Source of the DNA: Polycladomyces zharkentensis
GTDB lineage: Bacteria; Bacillota; Bacilli; Thermoactinomycetales; JIR-001
DNA length: 64,000 bases
Assembly (NCBI RefSeq): GCF_016938855.1
Contig: NZ_JAFHAP010000004.1
Location: 485,314-549,313 of the forward strand
Reading direction: 5' to 3'
Positions 43,309 through 51,784 of this stretch are shown here, one piece after another (positions within the stretch are counted from its first letter, which is position 1; each line of letters begins with the position of its first letter). Under the pieces are notes generated by a model, which saw nothing but the letters and a program-made list of their open reading frames with translations, had not been told where the DNA came from and did no database searches. The translations under genes were made by a program, and so were the position numbers.

Positions 43309-43577
43309 CTTGCCCCACGCGGCTGAAGCACCGGAGGCACTCCCTTTGGTGCCGTGGGCTTCTCGCTTCATCTGGCGTGGCAACCCACATCCATCCACGA
43401 TGGCTTCGTCCAATCCCGGGTGAGTTTCGTAACGAGTTTTCGCTCGTATAGTAGCTTTCAATGTTTTCGCACATCTCGACTCCATTGTACCAAAATCTGC
43501 CGGACTTGCGAGAGGGAAAAGCCCTCCCGCGTCCGCCACTCGCTTTCATCCCAACCCTGAAGGGCAGGGTTTTCCCG
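43305..43577 (-). mobile_element. ORF-less element, copy 1 (IS200/IS605-like, guide-RNA-like end)
   Basis: About 273 bp repeated at 58036-58297 and, more diverged, at 60122-60380. The left end carries the hairpin AACCCTG/CAGGGTT (43553-43571). The right end has nested stems GCCCACG...CGTGGGGC and GGCACC...GGTGC and closes with GGGGCAAGTCAC, after which the copies no longer match. The interior holds GAGCGAAAACTCGT and GCCATCGTGGATGGATGTGG. No complete transposase is encoded. The organisation recalls IS200/IS605-derived miniature elements and the omega-RNA ends of TnpB genes; this is inference from structure. Confidence 0.65.
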
Positions 43578-43623
43578 CTCGCTCTTTATAAAAGCCGATC
43601 CGTCCATGGATCGGCTGCCAACC

Positions 43624-44451
43624 TTATTCTTTGACCGCTCCGGCCGTGATTCCGGAGATAATGCGCCGCTGGAAGATCAAGACCATGATCACCAGCGGAA
43701 TCGTCACAATGATGGATGCCGCGGAGATCTCTCCCCAGGGGACCGTATATTGCCCCGGGAACATGGCAATGCCGGGTGGCACGGTTTTCATTGCCTCATC
43801 CGTATTGATGGTCAACGCAAAGAAAAATTCGTTCCACGCCGCGATGAACACCAAGATGGCCGTGGTAAACGTTCCCGGCACCGCCAGCGGCACAATCACC
43901 TTGCGAAAGGTTTGCAACACGGTCGCCCCGTCCACTTTGGCCGCTTCCTCCAAATCTTGAGGGATCTTCTGGAAAAAGGTTGTCAGATTCCAGACGGCCA
44001 ACGGCAAGGCAAACGTGGTGTAGGGAATAATCAGACCCAAGTAACTGTTGGTCAGTTTCACCGATTGCATAAACAGAAAGATCGGGGAAATGGTGGCAAT
44101 TTGCGGAAACATCGAAACCGCCAGCACCAATCCGAGAATCACCGTCTTCCCTTTGAAATGAAGTCGGGCAATCGCATAGGCGGCAAAAGAGGCGATCACA
44201 ATGCAGTACAACGTCGTCAATGATGCCACCACAAAGCTGTTCCACAAATAAAGATGGAACGGACGTTGTGTAAACACGCGCTTATAGTTTTCCAAAGTGG
44301 GATGATCGATGATGGGTCGAAACGCATGATCGCCAAACAGTTCACCGGGTGGCTTGAGAGACGTGATCAACTGCCATAGAAACGGAAACAAGATGATGAA
44401 CAAAAATCCGGCGATCATGAGGTAAAACAGAAACCCCGGCTTCTGCCGCAT
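43624..44451 (-). CDS. sugar ABC transporter permease (MalG type)
   Basis: A 275-residue inner-membrane permease of the carbohydrate uptake transporter-1 family. Six hydrophobic helices are visible; the cytoplasmic EAA loop is PQDLEEAAKVDGATVLQTFRK with the usual VIVPLAVPG following (about residues 168-195). The ATG at 44451 follows AAGGAG. It is the last gene of the sugar operon. There is no adjacent ATPase gene, as in Bacilli where a shared MsmX-type ATPase serves several such transporters; that is family knowledge. Confidence 0.94.
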   Translation of the reverse strand: MRQKPGFLFYLMIAGFLFIILFPFLWQLITSLKPPGELFGDHAFRPIIDHPTLENYKRVFTQRPFHLYLWNSFVVASLTTLYCIVIASFAAYAIARLHFKGKTVILGLVLAVSMFPQIATISPIFLFMQSVKLTNSYLGLIIPYTTFALPLAVWNLTTFFQKIPQDLEEAAKVDGATVLQTFRKVIVPLAVPGTFTTAILVFIAAWNEFFFALTINTDEAMKTVPPGIAMFPGQYTVPWGEISAASIIVTIPLVIMVLIFQRRIISGITAGAVKE

Positions 44452-44466
44452 CTTAAGTCACACTCC

Positions 44467-45774
44467 TTATTTACTCCGGCCGCTGGGAACCAAGTCCGTT
44501 CCCAACACTTTGACGAAGATCATGCTAATAACGGCCACACAGAAGAAGACGATCACGGACAACGCCGAACCGGCCCCGAAGTTCATCTGGGCAAACATCG
44601 TTTTGTAGGCGTAGATCGAAATCGTTTCCGTGGCGTTGCCGGGTCCCCCGCCCGTCAGGACAAAAACCAGGTCAAAGATCCGGAACGCATCCAATGTCCG
44701 GAACAACAACGCGACGAGAATGGTCGGCTTCAACAGCGGGAGCGTGATCTTCACAAACTGTTGGTACCGGCTGGCACCGTCCACTTCCGCCGCTTCATAC
44801 AGCGATTGCGGAATGGTTTGCAAACCGGCCAGCAACAGCAACGCCATGAACGGAGTAGTTTTCCATACGTCGGCGACGATGATGGCAAACATCGACCCCC
44901 ATTTCGTTGTCAGCAACTCACCCATATTGGGGATGATGTGAAGCACCTCGAACAATTTGGCGACAATCCCGTTTTGACCGTCAAACAAGAACTTCCACAT
45001 CAAAGCGGAGATGACGGTGGGAATGGCCCAGGGAATCAACACGGAAGCGCGTACCCATCCCCGACCGAGGAATTGCTTATTCAGCAACAGCGCAATCCAT
45101 AATCCGAACACCAATTCCAAAGTGACGGAGATAACGGTGAACACCAGTGTGTTCTCCAATGACGCCCACATCCGCGGGTCTTGAGCGAATTGCCGATAGT
45201 ATTGGAGTCCGACATAGTTGGGCGAAATCAGCGCGGATTGAAGCCCGTCAACCAAACCGATGACGTCTTTGGGTTTCTGAAGTACTCCCTGCTTCTTTAA
45301 ATCTTCCAGTTCAGAGCGAATGTGTGAAAGCGACTGTTTCACCTTTTGTGCGGTCTCATTTTGGATGTTGGCATACTTCAAATCGGGCGGAACCGGCTTG
45401 AAATCCGTGAGCAAATCATTCACTTGATCGTAACGCTCTTTTACCCCTTTTTCCCGGTTGAGCAGATCGTTTAGTTTCTGTACGTCATCCCGTACGGCCT
45501 GTAACCGATCTTTTTGTGCATGGGCGTGCTGAATTTCCGAATCCAGCGCACTGATCAAAAACGGAGCGTTATTGAGATACTCTTCCATATCGATTCCGTA
45601 TTGACCATGAACCTCGGTTTTGGCCGGATTGTTCAACCGCACATCGTGCAAGCTGATCCAAAAAGAACGGATCACCGGCCAGATCGCGATCAGCAGAATG
45701 ATGATCAGCGTAGGCAACACGAACAGATAGCCGATCGACCTTTCCGACAATCCCATACGCTTACCGGTTTTCAT
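44467..45774 (-). CDS. sugar ABC transporter permease (MalF type) with coiled-coil insertion
   Basis: A 435-residue permease, well above the usual 290-320. The first helix is at residues 17-40. An insertion spans about residues 45-185, rich in Glu, Lys, Gln and Leu with a coiled-coil look (AQKDRLQAVRDDVQKLNDLL; QSLSHIRSELEDLKKQ). The ordinary sequence resumes at NYVGLQYYRQFAQDPRMW, followed by five helices and the EAA loop SLYEAAEVDGASRYQQF. The insertion is on the outer side, where the binding lipoprotein docks. MalF of enteric bacteria also has a large external P2 loop, but of a different, folded type. The start ATG at 45774 follows GTGGTG. Confidence 0.92.
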   Translation of the reverse strand: MKTGKRMGLSERSIGYLFVLPTLIIILLIAIWPVIRSFWISLHDVRLNNPAKTEVHGQYGIDMEEYLNNAPFLISALDSEIQHAHAQKDRLQAVRDDVQKLNDLLNREKGVKERYDQVNDLLTDFKPVPPDLKYANIQNETAQKVKQSLSHIRSELEDLKKQGVLQKPKDVIGLVDGLQSALISPNYVGLQYYRQFAQDPRMWASLENTLVFTVISVTLELVFGLWIALLLNKQFLGRGWVRASVLIPWAIPTVISALMWKFLFDGQNGIVAKLFEVLHIIPNMGELLTTKWGSMFAIIVADVWKTTPFMALLLLAGLQTIPQSLYEAAEVDGASRYQQFVKITLPLLKPTILVALLFRTLDAFRIFDLVFVLTGGGPGNATETISIYAYKTMFAQMNFGAGSALSVIVFFCVAVISMIFVKVLGTDLVPSGRSK

Positions 45775-45851
45775 GTTGCGTCACCACTTTTGTTGAAGGC
45801 TGATCGGGAGGACAATCCTCTCCCTCCCTTTTTTGATTCTTTGTGCGGGGA

Positions 45852-45900
45852 CCGGGAGCCGTACGCATCCGTTCAGTCAGAACAGGGAACGGTCTCCCGG
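45852..45900 (-). promoter_or_regulatory. intergenic hairpin between binding protein and permease genes
   Basis: CCGGGAG/CTCCCGG and, inside it, CCGTTC/GAACGG form a stacked hairpin with a ten-base bulge, within the 157-bp gap after the binding-protein gene. There is no T run, so it is more likely an mRNA-stabilising or partial-termination structure that keeps binding protein in excess. Confidence 0.5.
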
Positions 45901-45931
45901 CTCACTGACTCTTGTTGTTCCCATCTATTGT

Positions 45932-47212
45932 TTACTGCTTGACCACTTGTTTCAGCTTTTGCTCCATGTTCTTCACGGCTTGTTCCGCCGTTTGTTTCCT
46001 CACAATGGCCTTGGAGACTTCAATTTGAATGATGTCAGAGATTTTCGGGTAATCCGGGGAAACCGGCCGGGGCACGGCCGCGCTGACTCCTTTGACAAAG
46101 TCCTTTTGGGAGAACAACGGGTTGGCATTTTTTACAGCCGGATCATTGTACGCCGGCAGGTACGTCGGGGCCGATCCGCCATATTGCGCCGTGATTTTTT
46201 GACCTTCCAGGCCCGTCATGAATTTCACCAGTTCCCAAGCCTCTTTCGGATGCTTGCTGTATCGGTTGATTCCCGTCATCCATCCGCCCAATGTGGCAGC
46301 CGAGCCGTGGTCGCCGGCGGGCAGGGGTGCTACGCCAACTTTATCCTTCACTTTGGACTGTGCCGGATCTTGTACCAGTGCGTACATGTAAGGCCAGTTG
46401 CGAATCAGTGCCGATTGGCCTTCCAGGAAGGCGGTATGGGATTCCAGCTCGGTAAAGGTGGTCACATTGCTCGGCACGAAGTCGGATTTGGTCACTTCGA
46501 TCATTTTTTTCAACCCTTTGATGGTTTGCGGGCTGTTGATCACCACACGCCCTTGATCGTCCAGGATTTTGCCGCCGTAGGAGGAGATGAACTCCAAGAA
46601 GTTGCAGACCAGCCCTTCATATTGTTTCGCTTGCATCAGGTAGCCGAATTTGGTGCCGCCTTTTCCTTTCGTCTGTTTGGCTTGTTGAATCAGCTCGTCC
46701 CAGGTTTTCGGCGGTTGCTTGATCAGGTCTTTGCGATAATACAAGAGACCGGCGTCGATGAATTTGGGCATCACCCATTGCTTGCCTTCAAACTTTCCTG
46801 CTTCAACCGCACCGGGTACGTATTGACTCATATCGATCCGGTCTTTTTGGATGAAACGGTCCAACGGCAAGAGATAGCCCGCCTGGGCAAACTCGGACGG
46901 CCAAATCACGTCCAGGTCGAACACATCGATTTCGGACGATTTGCTGGAGAGCATCGTCACGTACTGATCATGGCTCTGACCCGTATCGGCCGGCATCTCC
47001 CGCACGACGACGTCAATGTTGGGGTGTTTTTTTTCGAATGCTTCCACGATCTTTTTCGTTGCCGGTGTGACATCTTTTCCCCGGGCATAGACGATCTTCA
47101 CTTTGCCTCCGCTACCGCTGTCCGCATCCGAACCTCCCGGACTGCAAGCGGCCAATGATACTGCCATCGTCAACGCGAGACCCGCGCTCACCCATTTTTT
47201 CCACTGTTTCAT
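45932..47212 (-). CDS. sugar ABC transporter substrate-binding lipoprotein
   Basis: A 426-residue extracytoplasmic solute-binding protein of family 1, the type that binds maltose, trehalose or other oligosaccharides. It has a signal peptide with lipobox VSLAAC (Cys23), then Gly/Ser-rich linker, then the two-domain fold with VKIVYARGKDVTPATKKIVE and many exposed Trp (WPSEFAQ, FLEGQSALIRNWPYMY). The ATG at 47212 follows CAGGAGGGG. It lies between the two dehydrogenase genes and the permeases. The ligand is not evident. Confidence 0.93.
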   Translation of the reverse strand: MKQWKKWVSAGLALTMAVSLAACSPGGSDADSGSGGKVKIVYARGKDVTPATKKIVEAFEKKHPNIDVVVREMPADTGQSHDQYVTMLSSKSSEIDVFDLDVIWPSEFAQAGYLLPLDRFIQKDRIDMSQYVPGAVEAGKFEGKQWVMPKFIDAGLLYYRKDLIKQPPKTWDELIQQAKQTKGKGGTKFGYLMQAKQYEGLVCNFLEFISSYGGKILDDQGRVVINSPQTIKGLKKMIEVTKSDFVPSNVTTFTELESHTAFLEGQSALIRNWPYMYALVQDPAQSKVKDKVGVAPLPAGDHGSAATLGGWMTGINRYSKHPKEAWELVKFMTGLEGQKITAQYGGSAPTYLPAYNDPAVKNANPLFSQKDFVKGVSAAVPRPVSPDYPKISDIIQIEVSKAIVRKQTAEQAVKNMEQKLKQVVKQ

Positions 47213-47282
47213 GCGTGTTTCCCCTCCTGTTTGTTACATTCCTTCCATCGCTTCGTGATGACCGCAACCGCTGATGGCTTTG

Positions 47283-48371
47283 TTAACCCCTGTCCCTTCT
47301 CACCTCCTGGTCCGTCTCATCCAATGTGACGGGCTTTCCCGTCCGGGAAGAGGTATAGATCGCATCCAAAATGCGGTGAATGTAAACACCTTGCTCCGGC
47401 CGGCAAATCGGTTCCGCCTTTCCTTCAGCGGCATCGAGGAAATTTTGCAACAACAGCAACCGATCATTTTGCCGTCCGGGATACAAAACCGAATCGACGG
47501 GAACTCCCGCTTCCTCGTGGAAAAGCGTGATTTTACCGGCATCAAAATCCATGGTGACGCCACCTTCCCCGCCGTACAATTGCACGTAGGCGCGGTCTTT
47601 CTCAATATGGGCGGCCCAACTGACGTCCAAGATCAGCGTGGTTCCGTTTTCAAACTTGATCATGGCCACCGCCAAGTCTTCCACGTCGAACACACCCTGA
47701 TCGTCGACGGTTCCCCAAGCGAAAAGCCCTTTCTTTTTCGGACCGAACACGCTGTAAGTCTGACCGAACACGGTGACCGGTCGGGGATAGCCGATCAACC
47801 AAAGTGCCAGATCCAACACGTGCACCCCGATATCGATGAGGGGGCCACCTCCAGCCTTCTCCATGGACGTAAACCAGCTTCCCCAGCCGGGGATTCCGTT
47901 TCGCCGAATCCATCCCGTTTTCACATGATAGACGGTTCCCAGCTTGCCTTGATCCACCAGTCGTTTGAGCAACGCCGATTCCCCACGGAAACGATTGTTT
48001 TGTCCGACCATCAGCACTTTGCCCGCCCGTTTGGCTGCATCCAGCATGGTCATCGCTTGATCGGCGTTGAGTGCCATCGGCTTTTCGCACAAAACGTGTT
48101 TGCCCGAGGCCAGCGCTTCTATTGCCACCGAGGAATGCAGAAAATTGGGAATGCACAAAATAACCGCATCCAGATCATCCCGTTTCAACATCTCCCGGTA
48201 ATCGGTGTAAACGTGCGGAATGCCGTACCGATCGGCGCGCATCCGGGCCGATTCCTCATTCACGTCCGAGATGGCGAGGGCGTGTGCCCGCGGCTCCTCC
48301 CTGATGGCGGCGAGGTGGGCTTCCGAAATCCCACCTGCGCCGATAATTCCGATCTTCCATGACTGCGACAT
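47283..48371 (-). CDS. Gfo/Idh/MocA family oxidoreductase (second)
   Basis: A 362-residue NAD(P)-dependent sugar oxidoreductase. The Rossmann domain has IGIIGAGGISEAHLAAI, CIPNFLHSSVAIEAL and the catalytic-lysine motif VLCEKPMALNADQAMT (about residues 92-107); the C-terminal domain includes GGGPLIDIGVHVLDLALWLIG with the Asp-x-x-x-His pair. The ATG at 48371 follows GGAGG. It is 14 bases downstream of the first Gfo/Idh gene. It presumably oxidises a sugar or 3-keto derivative together with its neighbours. Confidence 0.92.
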   Translation of the reverse strand: MSQSWKIGIIGAGGISEAHLAAIREEPRAHALAISDVNEESARMRADRYGIPHVYTDYREMLKRDDLDAVILCIPNFLHSSVAIEALASGKHVLCEKPMALNADQAMTMLDAAKRAGKVLMVGQNNRFRGESALLKRLVDQGKLGTVYHVKTGWIRRNGIPGWGSWFTSMEKAGGGPLIDIGVHVLDLALWLIGYPRPVTVFGQTYSVFGPKKKGLFAWGTVDDQGVFDVEDLAVAMIKFENGTTLILDVSWAAHIEKDRAYVQLYGGEGGVTMDFDAGKITLFHEEAGVPVDSVLYPGRQNDRLLLLQNFLDAAEGKAEPICRPEQGVYIHRILDAIYTSSRTGKPVTLDETDQEVRRDRG

Positions 48372-48385
48372 GATTGTGCCTCCAA

Positions 48386-49429
48386 TTAGCCTACTTGAGT
48401 TGGTTGCAGTTGCACGATGCGTTTCTCTTCCGCAGAACGAATGGCCGCCAAAATGATCTCCAGCGATTTTTTTCCTTCCTCGCCCGAGATGAGAGGGGGT
48501 TCACCGGAGAGGATGCTGTGGACGAATGCGTCGATCACGCCGCTTTTGGTTTGTCCTCCCTCTTCGTTGGTGGCGATGGCGCCCACCTGATACCGTTCGA
48601 CCGTGCCGTCCCGAAATTCGACAATCACTTGGTCCACCGGGTCAACCCCAATTTTCATGGTACCGTTTTCGCAATGTAAAATCGTGCTGTTATCTTCATT
48701 TGGATAATGCGTCCAGCTCGCTTCCATGGTACCGATTGCACCAGCTCGAGTACGCAAAATGATCACTGCGTTGTCGTCCACATCCGTTTCTTCCTTGTGC
48801 AACGTGTCCACCAACGCTCCCACTTCCACAATCTCATCCTGCAAAAGCCAACGGATCAGATCGGCCTTGTGGACGCCCAAATCACCCATCGCACCGACAA
48901 ACGCCCGATTTTTTCGGAAAAACCATCCGCCTTTTCCTTCGGCACTCCATTGTTCAGGACCGCCGTGACCGAATGTCGTGCGGAACGTGAGCACTTTACC
49001 CAATCTGCCGCTTTCCAAAATCTCTTTCGCTTTGACGTGCGGCGGCATCAACCGCTGATTGTGTCCGATCATCAGAACCACGCCGTTTTCCCTTGCCGCA
49101 TCAATCATCGCCTGAGCTTCCTCACCGGACGTGGCCATCGGCTTCTCACACAATACATGTTTTCCCGCACGCGCCGCCGCAATCGTCATCGGACCGTGTT
49201 CCACGTTGGGCGTGCAAATGCTGACGGCATCGACCGCATCATCCTTCAGCAACTCCTGATAATCGGTGTATACCTTGCCGCCGTATTGATCGGCGAACGG
49301 TTTCGCCCGCTCCGCTGCCACATCACAAAAAGCGACCAGTTCCACATGGGGATTTTCCGCGTATTCCGGAATATGACGATACTTGGCAATGCTTCCGCAA
49401 CCGATCACACCCACTCGAATCTTGGCCAT
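48386..49429 (-). CDS. Gfo/Idh/MocA family oxidoreductase (first)
   Basis: A 347-residue NAD(P)-dependent oxidoreductase. Key motifs are IRVGVIGCGSIAKYRHIPEY (dinucleotide binding), CTPNVEHGPMTIAAARAGKH, VLCEKPMATSGEEAQ (Lys) and GAMGDLGVHKADLIRWLL (Asp, His). It is about 30-35% like its neighbour by eye, not a recent duplicate. The ATG at 49429 follows GAGAGGGG. In E. coli, comparable genes (YcjS and relatives) oxidise glucosides at C3 within an ABC-transporter operon; this gene cluster has a similar make-up. Confidence 0.92.
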   Translation of the reverse strand: MAKIRVGVIGCGSIAKYRHIPEYAENPHVELVAFCDVAAERAKPFADQYGGKVYTDYQELLKDDAVDAVSICTPNVEHGPMTIAAARAGKHVLCEKPMATSGEEAQAMIDAARENGVVLMIGHNQRLMPPHVKAKEILESGRLGKVLTFRTTFGHGGPEQWSAEGKGGWFFRKNRAFVGAMGDLGVHKADLIRWLLQDEIVEVGALVDTLHKEETDVDDNAVIILRTRAGAIGTMEASWTHYPNEDNSTILHCENGTMKIGVDPVDQVIVEFRDGTVERYQVGAIATNEEGGQTKSGVIDAFVHSILSGEPPLISGEEGKKSLEIILAAIRSAEEKRIVQLQPTQVG

Positions 49430-49475
49430 GTTGATCCCCTCTCTCAAAGTCTCAGGTACTGATGGAGCGACAGCC

Positions 49476-50444
49476 TTAGACCCACCACATATCGGTCAGC
49501 TGTTCCTTCGGCAACACCCGTTTCAGGTTTTCCACCGCTTTCAGGAAGCCTTCTTCCACCGACAGGAGCGCATCTTCATGCTCGATGCTGACCACGTAAT
49601 CGTAACCCACCATCCGCAAGGCGCTCAGGATGTCCGCCCAGGTTTTCAGGTCGTGACCATAGCCGACGGTTCGGAAGATCCAGGCACGCTCCTGCATGTT
49701 GGCATACGATTGCATGTCCGTGAGCCCGTACATGTTGACATTGTCCGGGTCGATGTAGGTGTCTTTGGCATGGAAATGGTGAATGGCGCCCGCTTTCCCC
49801 AGAATTTTCACCGCAGCCACCGGATCGATGCCTTGCCACCACAAATGACTGGGGTCCAAGTTGGCCCCGATCACTTCTCCCACCGCTTCACGCAGTTTCA
49901 ACAAAGTGGCAGGGGTGTGGACCAAAAACCCGCCGTGCAGTTCCAGCGCGATTTTCACATTGTGTTCCTCGGCAAATTTCCCCCACTCCCGCCAATAGGG
50001 TATCAGCTTCTCTTTCCACTGCCATTCCAGGATTTCACGATACTCATTGGGCCAGGGTGCCACGGGCCAGCTGGGCATCTTGGCTCCTTCGTAAGCGCCG
50101 GGTGTTCCGGAGAAACAGTTGACGACCGGAACTTCCAGCTTTTCCGCCAGCAACACCGTTTTCACAAACGTGTCATGGGACTGTTGTGCAAACGATTTCT
50201 CAGGTGTCAATGGATTACCGTGACAGCTTAACCCGCTGATGATCAGATCACGGTCTGAAATCGCTTTCTTGAAGGCGCGCAATTTTGCTTCGTCTTCCAG
50301 CAACTCATCCGGATTGCAGTGCGCATTTCCCGGGTAATTGCCCGTTCCGATCTCCACTGCATCCAGTCCGGCCGCTTTGACGATATCGAGCATTTCCTCA
50401 AACGACATCTGCGAAAACAAGACCGTGAACACACCAAGCTTCAC
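49476..50444 (-). CDS. sugar phosphate isomerase/epimerase family protein (YcjR/IolE-like)
   Basis: A 322-residue TIM-barrel protein of the xylose isomerase-like/AP endonuclease 2 superfamily. Metal-ligand regions include VKIALELHGGFLVHTPATLL (Glu, His), VIGANLDPSHLWWQG (Asp, His), IHHFHAKDTYIDPDN (His) and DYVVSIEHEDALLS (Glu). In the E. coli ycj operon a similar protein (YcjR) is an epimerase for keto-sugars. It is the first gene of the operon; the ATG at 50444 follows AAAGGGGG. The promoter and cre-like site lie about 110-155 bases upstream. Confidence 0.9.
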   Translation of the reverse strand: MKLGVFTVLFSQMSFEEMLDIVKAAGLDAVEIGTGNYPGNAHCNPDELLEDEAKLRAFKKAISDRDLIISGLSCHGNPLTPEKSFAQQSHDTFVKTVLLAEKLEVPVVNCFSGTPGAYEGAKMPSWPVAPWPNEYREILEWQWKEKLIPYWREWGKFAEEHNVKIALELHGGFLVHTPATLLKLREAVGEVIGANLDPSHLWWQGIDPVAAVKILGKAGAIHHFHAKDTYIDPDNVNMYGLTDMQSYANMQERAWIFRTVGYGHDLKTWADILSALRMVGYDYVVSIEHEDALLSVEEGFLKAVENLKRVLPKEQLTDMWWV

Positions 50445-50549
50445 AATGTTTCCCCCTTTGATATGTAGCGATTGAGGATGGCAAGCGGACTTTAAGCGAA
50501 TTTTGCGTCAACGAGCCGTTTTCGAAAAACACACACCTTTCTCGATATC

Positions 50550-50599
50550 GAAAACGTTTTCTCCTCTTCTAGCATAAAAAATGATGCGCAAAGATGCAA
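50550..50599 (-). promoter_or_regulatory. sugar operon promoter with cre-like site
   Basis: On the minus strand TTGCAT (50594-50599) and TATGCT (50571-50576) are separated by 17 bases, a good -35/-10 pair. Ten bases downstream, GAAAACGTTTTC (50550-50561) is a perfect palindrome that fits the CcpA cre consensus except for its first base. At that position CcpA would act as a roadblock, giving catabolite repression. CcpA is encoded in this window (61287-62312). Confidence 0.8.
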
Positions 50600-50784
50600 C
50601 CGTTTGTATGATCCAAAAATAAACATCCCTGCCTGCCCTGCCGAAGCGAAAGCCCGGAACGGCCGGAGAAATCCGTCGGTTTCGGTTGGTCTCTTACCTG
50701 CTCGTGGCTATAATAGATAGGGAATCACCGAAGAACACCTTCGGGATCATCGGCAATACTACGAACAACATAACGAGGGATACC

Positions 50785-51534
50785 ATGAGACTCAGACGAA
50801 AACCGGAAGCAAAAGACTTTGTACGTCAACATCCACGGGTCATCAACGACCCGAAGCAACTGCGCGGACAATGGCGCACATTCCTCAAGACCGACCGACC
50901 GCTCCATGTCGAGTTGGGCACCGGCAAAGGACGATTCTTATCCAACATTTGCGCCGCAAAGCCCGACATTCATTGGATCGGCGTCGAACGCGTGGAGGAA
51001 GTGCTGATGCAGGCGCTCAAAAAAGCGGATGAACAGGACTGCACCAACCTTCACTTTCTTTGGATGGACATCGCGGAACTGGGCGAGGTGTTCGACAGAG
51101 GGGAAGTGGCCCGTTTTTATTTGCATTTCAGCGACCCGTGGCCCAAAAAGCGGCATGCCAAACGTCGGCTGACGCACCGCGACTTTCTGGCCCAATACCA
51201 GAAGATCCTGGGATCGGAGGGGGAGCTGTTGCTCAAAACCGATCACCGGTCCTTGTACGAGTTTACGCTGGAGGAGCTGGCCGTATGCGGTTATACGGTG
51301 CTGGAGCAGAGTGAAGACCTGCATCGGAGCCCTTACAGCGAAGGCAACATCATGACCGAGTATGAAGAAAAGTTCGTCGCCAAGGGAATGCCGATCTACT
51401 ACCTGCTCGCCCGACCGCCGGCCGAATTTCCGGAGGAAGTGCTGGAGAAGAGAAGGAGAAGAAAGACTTGGCAGATCGACGCGGGTCAGGAACAAACAGA
51501 TGATGAGACGAACCGAAATGATGACGACGGATGA
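50785..51534 (+). CDS. trmB: tRNA (guanine-N7)-methyltransferase
   Basis: A 249-residue TrmB, which methylates G46 of tRNA to m7G using SAM. Signature sequences are VELGTGKGRFLSNICAAKP (motif I), WIGVERVEEVLMQALKKA, LHFSDPWPKKRHAKRRLTH (the conserved Asp-Pro-Trp-Pro-Lys-Lys) and LLLKTDHRSLYEFTLEEL. The C-terminal 30 residues are extra basic then acidic (KRRRRKTWQIDAGQEQTDDE). The ATG at 50785 follows CGAGGGATACC. It is a housekeeping gene, divergent from the sugar operon. Confidence 0.96.
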   Translation: MRLRRKPEAKDFVRQHPRVINDPKQLRGQWRTFLKTDRPLHVELGTGKGRFLSNICAAKPDIHWIGVERVEEVLMQALKKADEQDCTNLHFLWMDIAELGEVFDRGEVARFYLHFSDPWPKKRHAKRRLTHRDFLAQYQKILGSEGELLLKTDHRSLYEFTLEELAVCGYTVLEQSEDLHRSPYSEGNIMTEYEEKFVAKGMPIYYLLARPPAEFPEEVLEKRRRRKTWQIDAGQEQTDDETNRNDDDG

Positions 51535-51755
51535 ATAGACATCCCGTCAGGTGCGAAGTGAATCTGTCTTCAGCCGAACGGTTCATCCGTCAGCGCGTTG
51601 CCTGATTCATCCAAGACGGCAACATTCCCAAGCGACCGAATCCGAATCCCGAACCGGCAGTGAACCTAAAAAGCGTCGGGCCATTTCCTCCATGCCAATC
51701 GCACTTTGCCCACGTCCTGGTCTCCCGGTTCAAAACGGGCTTGGTCGCATTCTCA
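51535..51755. other. intergenic, no gene seen
   Basis: About 220 bp between trmB and the rpsD promoter. Nothing recognisable was found; a terminator for trmB could not be pinpointed. Confidence 0.35.
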
Positions 51756-51783
51756 TTGACTTTTGCCCCATATGTTTTATAAT
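51756..51783 (+). promoter_or_regulatory. promoter of rpsD
   Basis: TTGACT (51756-51761) and TATAAT (51778-51783) are separated by 16 bases, a strong sigma-A promoter. Transcription would begin around 51790. Confidence 0.85.
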
Positions 51784-51784
51784 A

